Shown here piece after piece: positions 16,312 through 26,173 of a stretch of DNA of 64,000 nt. The notes below the pieces were generated by a model. It ran no database searches. It saw only the letters and a program-made list of their open reading frames with translations, and was not told where the DNA came from. Source of the DNA: Marivirga arenosa (GTDB taxonomy: Bacteria > Bacteroidota > Bacteroidia > Cytophagales > Cyclobacteriaceae). A program made the position numbers and the translations under genes. The stretch lies in the NCBI RefSeq assembly GCF_030503875.2, contig NZ_CP129968.2, positions 1,824,001-1,888,000 of the forward strand, read 5' to 3'. The stretch's first letter is position 1. Each line of letters starts with the position of its first letter.

Positions 16312-19300
16312 TTATTCTTCCAATGAATCTTCTAATTCCCTTAAATCAACAGGAACTACTCTTGAAATACCCAATTCAACCATAGTAACTCCATAAATAA
16401 CGTCTGTGCTAGACATCGTTCTTTTATTATGGGTTACAATAATGAACTGAGATTCTTTTGAGAACTCTCTGATGATATTATTGAACTTGTCAATATTTGC
16501 ATCATCTAAAGGAGCATCTACCTCATCAAAAATACAGAATGGAGCAGGTTTCAATAAGTAGATGGCAAATAGTAAAGATGTTGCAGTTAAAGTCTTCTCG
16601 CCCCCTGAAAGCTGATTTATGGTTAAGGGTCTTTTACCCTTAGGCTTTGCCATAATCTCAATTTTAGATTCTAATGGATTGTCAGGATCAGACAATTGAA
16701 GATCGCATTCATCCTCATGTGTGAATAAGGTTCTAAATACTTTTTGGAAGTTTTCTTTTATCTTTTCATAGGCCTCAATAAAGTTTGTTCTAGCGACTTC
16801 ATCAATTTCAGTGATAGTGTTTAATAAAGAATCCTTCGCATTTCGTAGATCCTCTCTTTGGCTTAGAATGAAATCATTACGTTCTTTGATTTCTTCATAA
16901 GCTTCCATGGCCATAGGGTTGATTGGACCAATACGGTCCATTCTCTCTTTCAGTTTATTGACAGCGGCTCTCAAATCTTCTACAGACTCATCAGAATTCT
17001 GTTCTTCTTCATCCTCTTCTGAAGCCATCATTTTATCCAAATCGATATCGAACTCAACTGAAAGCCTTTCTTTGATGCTACTAAGATCTAATTTAGTTTC
17101 ATTTAGGTTGTTTTGTAATTGCATTACAAATTCATCAACCTGTTCCTTATTTCTTTGAATATTACGGCTTTGCTTTTCTATCTCATCTATTTGACCTCGA
17201 GCATTATAATATTCCTTTTCTATTTCATTTACCGCCAGCTCAATTTGTTCTTTTTCCTCATACATGCCGAGTAACTCATCATCATTCGTTTCAGCAGTGT
17301 CAATAAGCCCTTTAATGGCCTCTTCATTTTCTTTTAATTCAGCCTGATTTTTTTCAAGCCTTTCTTTACTACTATCGAAAGCGGTGTTCTTATAACCGAT
17401 TTCTTGTTCTAAGCTTTGAACTCTGTTTTGCTGCTGGTGAAATTCAATATTTTCTTGATTAAAAGCGGAAGATTTTTGGCTTAGTATTTCATCTTGAACT
17501 CCAAGATCTTCACTTATTATGCTTAATCGCTCTTCAATCTCTTTAAGTTTTTCTGATTTCTCGCTAGCTTCTGGTTTAATTTGATCAATTTCTTCAATTA
17601 ATGTTTCTCTTTGTTGCTCCATGCCTTCCCTCTTATTGGCAGCATTATTTAGCATTTGAGCAAATTGTTCCTGTTTAGTTCTCACAGAAACATATTCAGA
17701 ATTCACCTCATTAATCTCAGTTTGAAGTACTTCAATGTTTTCTCTGTAAGTGTGATCTTTTAAATTATCTAGATCATTTTGTCTACTTTCTAGGCTTTCT
17801 TTTATCTGGCTAATCTTTTTATTAAGATCTTTGATTTCAACTTGTAGCTTCTCCAGATTTTTAGCTCTACCAATTCTTTTACCTTCAAATAAGCCAACTG
17901 AACCTCCTGACATGCTGAATTTTCTTTTGGTTACCTTACCGCTTTGGGTTATGAAAATACTCTCTTTGTCATCAGGGATGGCTTGATAATCTCCATTTAC
18001 TACATATACATTGTCAAGGATAAAGCGAATTAGCTTTTTGTATTTTGCATCATACTCTACAATTTCGGTAGCGGCTACAGCCTGGTCATAAAGTTTGGTG
18101 TCAGAAGGTTTAAACTTTTCAAAATTGTCCAGTATAAAGAAATGCGCTTTTCCCTTACTAGCATCACTTAGTAGATTTACCGCCTCGAATGCTTGAGCCT
18201 CAGTTTCCACTATATAGTAGTTCATATAAGGCTCTAAGAAATTTTCAATCGTAATTCTATAGTCTTCAGAACAAGTAAGAACATCTGATAGGAGAGGAGC
18301 ATTTTTTCCCCACTTAGAACTTTTCTTAAGGAATTTTATAGCCTCTGGAAATCCTTCTAAATTATCAACCAAGGACTTGGTTAGATTGTATTCGTTTTCT
18401 CTGGCATCGAGCTTACGCGATGATTGTGTTAATTCTTCACGGATTAGTTCGATTGTGTTTTTATGATCCTCAATCTGCTGATTAAGGTGATTTTCCTTGT
18501 TTTTGAGATTACTTAGATATTCATTTTTCTCTTTCAATAATTTAGAAAGCTCTTCAAGCTTAGCATCAAATTCTTCTAAACTTGCAGATTGTTCTGTAGT
18601 ATCTGTACTACTTTTTTCTAATTCTTGCTTAACTGAAGAAAGCTGAATCTCCTTTATCTCTAAAGATTTGTTTAGTTGATAAACCTCGTTTTGTAAGGTT
18701 TTTTGTTGTTGATTAAGCGTGTTTACTTCTTCCCTGATAGCAGAAGTTTTATTTTTCTGCTCTTCATATTCTGCCTTTAAAACTTCTACTCTTTGCTCAG
18801 TTTCAAAGAATATTTTTTCAGCGGATGTTTTTTCTTGTTCTAAACTTTTAATACTGAATGCAGCACGTTCATTACTTTGTTTATCTTGCTCAATTTGATG
18901 TTTTAAGCTGTCACTTTTATCCTGAAGAAAGCGAAGTCTTTCATTTTTGATTTTCTTTTCACTTTCGTACTGACGGATTTTATTCACGTGCTCATTTAAG
19001 GCCTTTTGTCTGCTGGCTAATAATTTTTCTTTCTGTAATAATTCTGATTTACCTTTTTCTAATGTTGCTTCCTGTTCAGCTAATTGCCTATTGAAGCTTA
19101 ATTTTTTATCATTCTCAGCTTCAAGCTGTTTAGTAAGATTTAAGAATACATCTCGCTTGTCAGCAACCGTTTTTTTCGCTAATAGGATACTTTTTTCTTT
19201 ATAATCAGCTTTATATTGATAATATTTTTCAGCTTGTTTGGCCTGTTTTTCTAGTGATTTTAGATTCTTCTCGATTTCGAATAATAAATCTTCAACCCTT

Positions 19301-19866
19301 TCTAAATCTGCATCCGTATCATTTAGCTTCTTAAGCGTTTCTTTCTTTCTTATTTTGAATTTGCTAATACCTGCTGCTTCTTCAAATAAGCCTCTTCTTG
19401 AATTATCTTGATCAGTCAGTATGTTATCAACCATTTTTAACTCAATTATAGCATAGCTATTTGAACTAATTCCGGTATCCATAAATAGGTTCGTAATATC
19501 TTTAAGCCTACAACTAACCCCATTTAAAAGATATTCACTTTCACCAGTTCTATAATATCTTCTGGTGATGGTTACATTCGAATATTCTGTAGGTAAAAGG
19601 TTTTTTGTATTGCTAAAAGTGAGAGAAACTTCAGCTAAGTTACTTTGCTTACGTTTTTTGGTACCGTTAAAAATCACGTTTTCCATTTTATCGGATCGTA
19701 ACATACGTGATTTTTGCTCACCAAGTACCCATCTAATTGCATCAACTACATTGGATTTACCACATCCGTTAGGACCTACAATTCCGGTAATTCCTTTATC
19801 AAAATTAATGACCATACGGTCACCAAAACTCTTAAATCCTTTTATTTCAAGTTTGGTTAGCTGCAT
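16312..19866 (-). CDS. smc: Chromosome segregation protein SMC
   Basis: A 1184-residue structural-maintenance-of-chromosomes ATPase, full length. Walker A GPNGCGKSN is at 31-39. Long coiled coils flank a hinge at about 515-650 (region from GFPEAIKFL to FSMSGGSVGLFEGKR). The C-terminal signature LSGGEKT starts at 1086 and is followed by Walker B FCIFDEVDAPLDD. It loads on DNA as a dimer with ScpA and ScpB to organise and separate chromosomes; those partners are not in the window. Start at the ATG that gives the usual MQLTKLEIKGFKSF N-terminus. Confidence 0.97.
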   Translation of the reverse strand: MQLTKLEIKGFKSFGDRMVINFDKGITGIVGPNGCGKSNVVDAIRWVLGEQKSRMLRSDKMENVIFNGTKKRKQSNLAEVSLTFSNTKNLLPTEYSNVTITRRYYRTGESEYLLNGVSCRLKDITNLFMDTGISSNSYAIIELKMVDNILTDQDNSRRGLFEEAAGISKFKIRKKETLKKLNDTDADLERVEDLLFEIEKNLKSLEKQAKQAEKYYQYKADYKEKSILLAKKTVADKRDVFLNLTKQLEAENDKKLSFNRQLAEQEATLEKGKSELLQKEKLLASRQKALNEHVNKIRQYESEKKIKNERLRFLQDKSDSLKHQIEQDKQSNERAAFSIKSLEQEKTSAEKIFFETEQRVEVLKAEYEEQKNKTSAIREEVNTLNQQQKTLQNEVYQLNKSLEIKEIQLSSVKQELEKSSTDTTEQSASLEEFDAKLEELSKLLKEKNEYLSNLKNKENHLNQQIEDHKNTIELIREELTQSSRKLDARENEYNLTKSLVDNLEGFPEAIKFLKKSSKWGKNAPLLSDVLTCSEDYRITIENFLEPYMNYYIVETEAQAFEAVNLLSDASKGKAHFFILDNFEKFKPSDTKLYDQAVAATEIVEYDAKYKKLIRFILDNVYVVNGDYQAIPDDKESIFITQSGKVTKRKFSMSGGSVGLFEGKRIGRAKNLEKLQVEIKDLNKKISQIKESLESRQNDLDNLKDHTYRENIEVLQTEINEVNSEYVSVRTKQEQFAQMLNNAANKREGMEQQRETLIEEIDQIKPEASEKSEKLKEIEERLSIISEDLGVQDEILSQKSSAFNQENIEFHQQQNRVQSLEQEIGYKNTAFDSSKERLEKNQAELKENEEAIKGLIDTAETNDDELLGMYEEKEQIELAVNEIEKEYYNARGQIDEIEKQSRNIQRNKEQVDEFVMQLQNNLNETKLDLSSIKERLSVEFDIDLDKMMASEEDEEEQNSDESVEDLRAAVNKLKERMDRIGPINPMAMEAYEEIKERNDFILSQREDLRNAKDSLLNTITEIDEVARTNFIEAYEKIKENFQKVFRTLFTHEDECDLQLSDPDNPLESKIEIMAKPKGKRPLTINQLSGGEKTLTATSLLFAIYLLKPAPFCIFDEVDAPLDDANIDKFNNIIREFSKESQFIIVTHNKRTMSSTDVIYGVTMVELGISRVVPVDLRELEDSLEE

Positions 19867-19905
19867 ATTTCAATCTCAAATACTTTGCGCAAAAAAAGCG
19901 GATAA

Positions 19906-19913
19906 CAAATTTA
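19906..19913 (-). promoter_or_regulatory. Candidate -7 promoter box for smc
   Basis: On the minus strand TAAATTTG matches TAnnTTTG and lies 39 bases upstream of the smc ATG. The nearest TTG upstream is about 25 bases away, longer than the usual 19-21, so the -33 part is doubtful. Confidence 0.3.
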
Positions 19914-20046
19914 TAATTTATTATGAGAAGTGAGTAATCAATTTTAAGGATATCCTTAAAAAATTGAATTTATAAGCATCGCTTAAAATAGAGATGTATT
20001 TGTTGTTATAGACAATAAATGAATTTGTAAATAATATTTAAATCAC

Positions 20047-20061
20047 TCAATTATTAATTGA
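20047..20061. repeat. Short palindrome before the carotenoid oxygenase gene
   Basis: TCAATTA (20047-20053), one base, then TAATTGA (20055-20061) form a perfect inverted repeat 50 bases before the ATG at 20112. It may be an operator, but AT-rich palindromes are common in such DNA. The rest of the 245-base gap between smc and this gene shows nothing I can name. Confidence 0.25.
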
Positions 20062-20111
20062 AATTTTATTATTTATGTGTTTCTAAACATCAATTATTAA
20101 AAACCAAAACT

Positions 20112-22283
20112 ATGAGTCATCCTAATTTGCTCACCTCAACACGCGAACCACTAGATGTAGAATTAAAAGTTAAAGAAGGTGAGATCCCTAAGGATTTATC
20201 GGGATTCGTATTTATTAACTCGGGAGCAGGAACCGTTAATAGCGGTGGCTTACCTTATGAACGAAAATTGCCAAATGGTGAATTTAATCAAGAATTTGGA
20301 TCACCTGTTATAAATGGTGATGGGTATATGTATCGCTTTGACTTTACAGAAGAAGGTAAAATCAAATTAAAAACAAGGATATTGAAAACTCCTTGTTATT
20401 ATGCTGATATAGCTTCAAGTCCAATATTAAATCCTAATAATCCTTATGCTGATATTGCATTTAAGAATAGGGGGCTGGCAAGGATGTCTATGAAATTGGG
20501 TACTAGAAACCAGCTCAATACAGCCATCACTCCATTCAGAACACCCGGTGATCCGCAGGCGAGATTATTGGCTACTTTCGATGCAGGTAGGCCATTTGAG
20601 TTTGATCCCGAAAGTATTGATTTAATTACACCTATTGGAGAGAACAAATTCTGGAGAGCAGGAACTCCACCATTTTTAAATAATCCTTTTCCTATGGTGC
20701 TAACTTCTGCGCATCCTGTTTATGATCCAGAGACGCAGGAGGTCTTTAGTGTTAATTTCACTAAAACCACTCGAAATTTATTAAGTGCTACTGAAATATT
20801 TCATCTATTATTCAGTAGTGAGGAAGAACTTGAGGCTAGATTAGAAGAAAGAATTAGCAGATGGGAAAAGATAGAGGATAAAGAACAAGTTGTTAAAGAG
20901 GTAAATGATTTCTTTTATCATGAAGCAGCTGAGAAGGAAAAAAAGTCTTTTTGGGATAAGGTAAAAGCCTTTTACTGGAAATTGATTGGAAGACATTTTT
21001 CTAATGAAAATGCGGTCTATTTAGTGAAGTGGAAAGGAGAAAAAACACCGGTATCGTATAAAATAGTTAATGAGGATGGCTCAAATATAGACATTGAGCA
21101 TAATATGCATCAACTAGGTTTTAGTAAGGATTATGTTCTTTTAGCAGATACCAATTTTAAGTTTACACTAGATGTAATGCTCAATAACCCTTTCCCTAAT
21201 AATGAAAGAATTGATTCATTTTTGAGAGAGTTGTTAGATGGAGCTCAAAATGATTATTCTACCCTTTATATTGTTCATCGAAAAGATTTACAACCTAATG
21301 TAAAAGAAGTAAAAGCACATAAGGTTGTTTTACCACTTGAGACAGTTCATTTTTCAGCTAATTACGACAATCCAAATGGCATATTAACTCTTCATGCTGC
21401 TCATAATTGTAGCGCTTGTCCAGCAGAATGGGTTAGATATTATGATGAATGTAAAATAAATGGAAGTCCAATTGATCCTCAAAAAGTGGGGATGCTTGCA
21501 GTGGGTGAAATGGATATTGGTAAAATCGGAAAGATTGTGATCGATGTGAAAAATCGAGATAATTTAGAAGATCAAACTAGATTTTTGCATTTGGAAGGAA
21601 AACCAGGAGAGAAAGATCCAGGTCCACACACATGGGGAGTAGGATTATATACTTACAAAGATATGCTTTCACCAGATAGAAATGTAGGTGAAATAAAGCA
21701 TATTTTCTGGCAGGCTTATGGTCTTAATGATCAGTTACTTACAGATTTTATGTATAGATTATACAAAGACCCAAATAGGAATAGGACATATTCAGCAGAA
21801 CAAATGATCGAGTTCACTAAAAAGGGTGCTCCCTTCGTTTTAGAAACAGTAGAAACTGATTCGATGAAAGCTACAGATCATTACAGTTTTCCTAAAAACA
21901 CCTATATGTGGTCATTACAATTTGTACCTAGTAAATCTCCAAATAGTGATATTCCGGAATCTTTGAATGGTTATATTTTATGTACCGTAATAGGAGAGGA
22001 GCAAAATGTACATCAAAGTAAATCTTACTTCTCTGAAATATGGATTTTTGATGCTTCTTATTTAAGTAAAGGTCCTGTCGCTAAGCTAGATCACGAGGAG
22101 CTACAGTTTGCTTTTACAATTCATTCTGTTTGGGTGAATGAAGCTAATCAAGTAGATACACCTGCATATAAAATTAATATAAAGCAAGATTATGATGAAC
22201 AGATAAAGCATATAAGAAGGCGATGGTTACGTAGAAAAGTGCAATCTCTTATGAAAGATCACGTTTATCCTCATTTTCGATAA
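20112..22283 (+). CDS. Carotenoid oxygenase (RPE65/CCD) family protein
   Basis: A 723-residue protein of the non-haem iron carotenoid cleavage oxygenase family. Four histidines in conserved contexts are likely iron ligands: His201 (AHPVYDPET), His333 (NMHQLGFS), His413 (ETVHFSANYDNPNG) and His671 (FTIHSVWV). The N-terminal GFVFINSGAG and NGDGYMYRFDF motifs also fit. It is much longer than bacterial apocarotenoid oxygenases (about 480-500), with an extra charged helical block at about 235-300. Likely substrates are carotenoids or similar polyenes or stilbenes; no carotenoid genes are nearby. I use the ATG at 20112; a TTG upstream adds a non-conserved stretch. Confidence 0.85.
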   Translation: MSHPNLLTSTREPLDVELKVKEGEIPKDLSGFVFINSGAGTVNSGGLPYERKLPNGEFNQEFGSPVINGDGYMYRFDFTEEGKIKLKTRILKTPCYYADIASSPILNPNNPYADIAFKNRGLARMSMKLGTRNQLNTAITPFRTPGDPQARLLATFDAGRPFEFDPESIDLITPIGENKFWRAGTPPFLNNPFPMVLTSAHPVYDPETQEVFSVNFTKTTRNLLSATEIFHLLFSSEEELEARLEERISRWEKIEDKEQVVKEVNDFFYHEAAEKEKKSFWDKVKAFYWKLIGRHFSNENAVYLVKWKGEKTPVSYKIVNEDGSNIDIEHNMHQLGFSKDYVLLADTNFKFTLDVMLNNPFPNNERIDSFLRELLDGAQNDYSTLYIVHRKDLQPNVKEVKAHKVVLPLETVHFSANYDNPNGILTLHAAHNCSACPAEWVRYYDECKINGSPIDPQKVGMLAVGEMDIGKIGKIVIDVKNRDNLEDQTRFLHLEGKPGEKDPGPHTWGVGLYTYKDMLSPDRNVGEIKHIFWQAYGLNDQLLTDFMYRLYKDPNRNRTYSAEQMIEFTKKGAPFVLETVETDSMKATDHYSFPKNTYMWSLQFVPSKSPNSDIPESLNGYILCTVIGEEQNVHQSKSYFSEIWIFDASYLSKGPVAKLDHEELQFAFTIHSVWVNEANQVDTPAYKINIKQDYDEQIKHIRRRWLRRKVQSLMKDHVYPHFR

Positions 22284-22342
22284 ACTATTTTTATTTTTGA
22301 TATAAAGCTGTTAATCTCGCATAAAACTTTTTAATAATATAG

Positions 22343-23866
22343 ATGAATTTAAATCTAGCAGATAGTTTTGGTATAAACTTGAATGAGAAGTGGGAAGCGG
22401 AGTATAAACGAATTGGTCATGTTTATGCTCGCTGGGGAGCGCTATTGGTTATATTTTTATTTCCACTAAGTACAATTCCTGAATTATCCATTGAAAAGAC
22501 AGATATTAACATCTGGTATGCCTTTCGATATGGCCCTTCAGTGGTGGTAGGTTTAGTGTTCCTGCTTCATCAAAAATTTAAGTTTAGTCATGAGTTACTA
22601 TTTGAGGTAATAGCTTTATGCTTGTTTACATCAGCAGCCTATATGGTAGATTGTAATGATTGGATGACTTATATGATTTCAATGGTTACAGTATTTATTA
22701 CTAGTGCTGTTTTGGTGATTCTAAGACCTTTCTATTTTGTTATAAACTTCTTTGCAGTATTTCTGATTCAAGTTTTAGTTCACACTTATTTTTGTGAGGC
22801 TAGCGTATTAGATTATTTTCTAATGAAAGGAGTTAATATATTAATAGTAGTAGGAATAGCTGCTTTTTCTATGGCTGCATTTAGGTACTATATCATGAAA
22901 AATAACTTCATGCATAGAGTAGCTTTACAGGAGGCTCATTTTGAATTACAAGAAAGAAATCAGAGTTTGATTAAAGCTCAAAAGGAATTAAGATTTAAAA
23001 GTGATCAAATTTCTGAGCAAAATGAAGAGCTAAAAATGCAGAAGGAAGAAATTCTTTCACAAAGGGATGCAATGCAGTCTCAAAAGGAATATATTGAAAA
23101 GCAGAATAGAGATATAATTGGAAGTATTCGATATGCTCAGAGAATACAATCTGCAATGCTTCCTACAGATGCTTATGTGAAAGGGATGTTGCCTAACTCT
23201 TTTATATTATTTCTTCCACGAGATATTGTATCAGGTGACTTTTACTGGGCTGCCGAGATCAATGGTAAAAAAATAATTGCGGCCATAGATTGTACAGGGC
23301 ATGGGGTTCCTGGAGCTTTTATGTCATTAGTAGGAGATACTAATATGAATCAGGTTGTATTACAAGAAGGAATAACTGATCCTGCTGAAATATTAAATAA
23401 ACTACATGAAGGAGTTTGTAATTACCTAAAGCAGTCGGAAACAGAAAACCAAGACGGTATGGATGCTGCCATAGCCGTTATTGATGAAAAAAATAAAACC
23501 ATCCAATTTGCTGGTGCTAAAAATCCATTAGTTTATATTGATGATAAGCAAGAAATTAATGTAGTTAAAGGTGATAAGATTTCTATTGGAGGTAAGCGTA
23601 AAATTCAAAATGATGAAAGTTTTACTACTCATGAAATACCTTTCAATTCAGCATATACCTATTATATGTATTCTGATGGTTATCAAGATCAATTTGGCGG
23701 ACCGAATGATAAGAAATATTTGGTAGGTCGTTTGAAAAAGCTTTTAAGGGAAGTTTCAGTTAAAGAAATGAATGATCAGAAGTTCCTTCTCAATAAAGAG
23801 TTCGATGAATGGAAATACGGATACAGTCAAACTGATGATGTATTGTTGATAGGTTTTAAGTTATAA
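22343..23866 (+). CDS. Membrane-bound SpoIIE/PP2C-type serine phosphatase
   Basis: A 507-residue signalling protein. Residues 30-190 hold about six transmembrane helices, residues 190-255 a coiled coil rich in Glu, Gln and Lys, and residues 265-505 a SpoIIE-type PP2C phosphatase domain. The metal-binding motifs are visible: SGDFYWAAE, AIDCTGHGVPGAFMS, DGMDAAIAVID and TDDVLLIGFK. The junction SIRYAQRIQSAMLP is typical of Cytophagales homologues. It probably removes phosphate from an anti-sigma-factor antagonist or a similar partner in response to a membrane signal; no partner gene is adjacent. A short membrane-anchored gene follows 60 bases downstream. Confidence 0.88.
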   Translation: MNLNLADSFGINLNEKWEAEYKRIGHVYARWGALLVIFLFPLSTIPELSIEKTDINIWYAFRYGPSVVVGLVFLLHQKFKFSHELLFEVIALCLFTSAAYMVDCNDWMTYMISMVTVFITSAVLVILRPFYFVINFFAVFLIQVLVHTYFCEASVLDYFLMKGVNILIVVGIAAFSMAAFRYYIMKNNFMHRVALQEAHFELQERNQSLIKAQKELRFKSDQISEQNEELKMQKEEILSQRDAMQSQKEYIEKQNRDIIGSIRYAQRIQSAMLPTDAYVKGMLPNSFILFLPRDIVSGDFYWAAEINGKKIIAAIDCTGHGVPGAFMSLVGDTNMNQVVLQEGITDPAEILNKLHEGVCNYLKQSETENQDGMDAAIAVIDEKNKTIQFAGAKNPLVYIDDKQEINVVKGDKISIGGKRKIQNDESFTTHEIPFNSAYTYYMYSDGYQDQFGGPNDKKYLVGRLKKLLREVSVKEMNDQKFLLNKEFDEWKYGYSQTDDVLLIGFKL

Positions 23867-23926
23867 TTATCCATTAATTATTTGAATTTCATACTAAATT
23901 CAAAATTAGTTTAGTAATTTTATTTT

Positions 23927-24463
23927 ATGGATGATTATAAGATTCTCATATATATAGTGCTGTCAATTCTTTATTTTCTTTTTAAAGGAAAGGGAAAGAA
24001 GGAAAAGCCTGTTACAAGAAAAGAGGTACAGAAATCTCCTTCATCTGATCAAGCTAAAGAAAACAGACCTAAAACTTTTGAGGAAATATTAGCTGAATTG
24101 TCTGGTCAAAATCAAGAAGAACAATCAACCAATGAAGAGGAAACCATTTTAAGAGATGGTGATGAAATAAAACCGCTTTCTGACCAGGTTGAAGAACGGC
24201 CTATGGATCAAGAAGTGAGTGCTAAAGATTATAGAAATGCTGATGAAACTTTAAAAGAACTATACAAAAAAGGAGAAAAACTTAAAAGTATAGATGAGTT
24301 AGTTGATATAGAAGAAGTTGAAATACGATCAAATCGATTCGCTGAGTTTGAGGATAAATCTGATGATAATAATTTCGCTCGAGAAATAAGAGAAGGTTTA
24401 TCTGATCCTGAAAGTGCGAAAAAGGCAATAGTTTATGCTGAAATTCTTAATCGGAAGTATTAG
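23927..24463 (+). CDS. Hypothetical protein with N-terminal membrane anchor
   Basis: A 178-residue protein with one N-terminal transmembrane helix (KILIYIVLSILYFLF) followed by a Lys-rich patch and a long acidic, low-complexity cytoplasmic part. A short segment FEEILAELSGQ near residue 48 and the C-terminal AREIREGLSDPESAKKAIVYAEILNRKY look conserved-like. I do not recognise a domain, though the layout is common among uncharacterised Bacteroidota proteins. Same strand as the SpoIIE-type phosphatase 60 bases upstream. It ends inside the tail of the convergent gene, a 17-base overlap. Confidence 0.7.
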   Translation: MDDYKILIYIVLSILYFLFKGKGKKEKPVTRKEVQKSPSSDQAKENRPKTFEEILAELSGQNQEEQSTNEEETILRDGDEIKPLSDQVEERPMDQEVSAKDYRNADETLKELYKKGEKLKSIDELVDIEEVEIRSNRFAEFEDKSDDNNFAREIREGLSDPESAKKAIVYAEILNRKY

Positions 24464-24917
24464 TACTTACTTTTTCTAATTCATACTTCTGTATCACCCA
24501 GTCTTCAGAATTTTTAAGATTTAATTTTACTTCTAAAATTAGTTTTTCCTTAGTTTCATGATACATTTTCGCATTCTGATACGATAATTGGATAGAAGCC
24601 TTTTTATTATTTAATCTGAATTCATCTACTTCAATAAAGTACTTTCTGGCAGGTTCATCTATTTCATTTTCTGATATAAACTTTATGGTTTTGTCACGTA
24701 TTGTTAATTCTATTTCATCATTCAATAATTCCGGGAAATCCAACATGAAAACTTCTTTTCTATCATTAGAACGCACATATCGTGGTGAATTATTAAAATG
24801 CTCCTGAAATTCTTCTATGTTTAATGCAGCCTGAAGGACTAATTTTTGGTTTTTGACTTCAGGTTCTTGAATGTTGAAAATTGAAATGATCAGTATAAAA
24901 GTAAAAAAGAATTTCAT
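24447..24917 (-). CDS. Small exported protein linked to the M56/BlaI pair
   Basis: A 156-residue protein with an N-terminal hydrophobic segment (MKFFFTFILIISIFNI) that is probably a signal peptide. The rest alternates short beta-type strands and charged loops. I do not recognise it. Its ATG overlaps the stop codon of the M56-TonB gene (TAATG), so it is the third gene of the blaI operon and is probably translated by coupling. A periplasmic role next to the M56 peptidase is inferred. The 3' end overlaps the convergent gene. Confidence 0.7.
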   Translation of the reverse strand: MKFFFTFILIISIFNIQEPEVKNQKLVLQAALNIEEFQEHFNNSPRYVRSNDRKEVFMLDFPELLNDEIELTIRDKTIKFISENEIDEPARKYFIEVDEFRLNNKKASIQLSYQNAKMYHETKEKLILEVKLNLKNSEDWVIQKYELEKVSTNTSD

Positions 24918-26173
24918 TATGAATTAATTTGAAATCTTATGGGGATAACTCTTCTAGATCTTACAGCTTTTCCATTTTGCTTAGCAGGATTCCACTTGCC
25001 TTGTTTTTTCAGCACTTCAATGGCTAATTCATCACAACCATAGCCAATTCCTTTTACGGCTTGAATATTAGAAAAGCTTCCATCTTTTTCAATAATGAAT
25101 TGTAAATACACTACACCTTCTATTTTGTTTTCAATGGCTTCTTCAGGGTAAAGTCCTTCCATTTCTTCTGATAGCTGATTATAGAACTCTTGAATTCCAT
25201 TTTTAGGTGCAGCTTGTTTCTCAACTACGTTGAAAATTTTATCAGTAATTTGGATTGCTTCTTCAACAGTAGCAGTATTAATATCCTTTGCTAAAACTAT
25301 TTCTTCGTTTTGATTGAAGTTACATGAAAAAATAAATGAAGTGATAAAGAATAGGAGAGCAGCTACTATTGTCTTATTACTTGAAGTATTATTGTTTTTT
25401 AGCATATCTAATCTATTCAATATGCTAGGTTTAGCGAAAAAGCTAGCTAGTTTGAATGAATTGTTATTTACAGTCTCTCTTATTAATAAATTCACATAAT
25501 TATTCTTTTCTGTTGCTTTGCTTGCGTAATGGTCAGCTATGTATTCATGATTTTCAACTACATACCGTTTGATCAATCGATTTAATGGATTAAGAATTAA
25601 AATTGATGAGCACAATTCTATACAAAATATATCAATAAAATGAAGTCCTTTCCGATGTGATTCTTCATGTTTAATTATGATATCTTTCTCTTGATTATTT
25701 TGTAGCTTAAGTGGTAAAAGTGTTTTGGTAATAAATGTAAGTGCTGGAATATCTTTTTCTACCCAATAAACTTTTGATCTGTAGTCAAATTTTGAGTTTC
25801 TAATTACTAGATTAAATTGAGAATAACTTTTAATAAATCTTATTATGAAAATAGATACAGAACCTATACAGAGAGTTAAATAGAAATATTTCAGAATCTG
25901 ATAAAGGTTTAAGCTATTTCCAGTATTCCCAACGCTTTCTTGTATTATTTTCGAATCATTAATGCTGTTTTCAACAATAGAGGTATCTATAATGATTACG
26001 GTATTAAAAAAATTAAATTCTAGAAAAGGAGCAATAATACTAATGAAATATGCTCCTAAAAGGTAAAATCTATTAAAGTGGAAGTTTTTTTCTTTTCTAA
26101 GGAAAAAGTGAAAAAAACTTCCAAGAATAATAAATAATAGATGTGCTTTTAAAATGTAAATAATGCTATCCAC
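24917..26173 (-). CDS. BlaR1-like M56 membrane metallopeptidase fused to a TonB C-terminal domain
   Basis: A 418-residue membrane protein. About four transmembrane helices surround an M56 zinc peptidase site: HEESH at 169-173 and the downstream ENHEYIADHYA. After the last helix (about 265-283) a TonB C-terminal domain covers about 340-418 (GVVYLQFIIEKDGSFSNIQAVKGIG). In Bacteroidota such M56-TonB proteins pair with BlaI repressors. The known BlaR1 model is that the cytosolic protease is activated by a signal and inactivates BlaI; here the penicillin-binding sensor is replaced by the TonB-like domain, so the signal is unknown. The start is GTG, sharing one base with the blaI stop. Confidence 0.88.
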   Translation of the reverse strand: MDSIIYILKAHLLFIILGSFFHFFLRKEKNFHFNRFYLLGAYFISIIAPFLEFNFFNTVIIIDTSIVENSINDSKIIQESVGNTGNSLNLYQILKYFYLTLCIGSVSIFIIRFIKSYSQFNLVIRNSKFDYRSKVYWVEKDIPALTFITKTLLPLKLQNNQEKDIIIKHEESHRKGLHFIDIFCIELCSSILILNPLNRLIKRYVVENHEYIADHYASKATEKNNYVNLLIRETVNNNSFKLASFFAKPSILNRLDMLKNNNTSSNKTIVAALLFFITSFIFSCNFNQNEEIVLAKDINTATVEEAIQITDKIFNVVEKQAAPKNGIQEFYNQLSEEMEGLYPEEAIENKIEGVVYLQFIIEKDGSFSNIQAVKGIGYGCDELAIEVLKKQGKWNPAKQNGKAVRSRRVIPIRFQINS

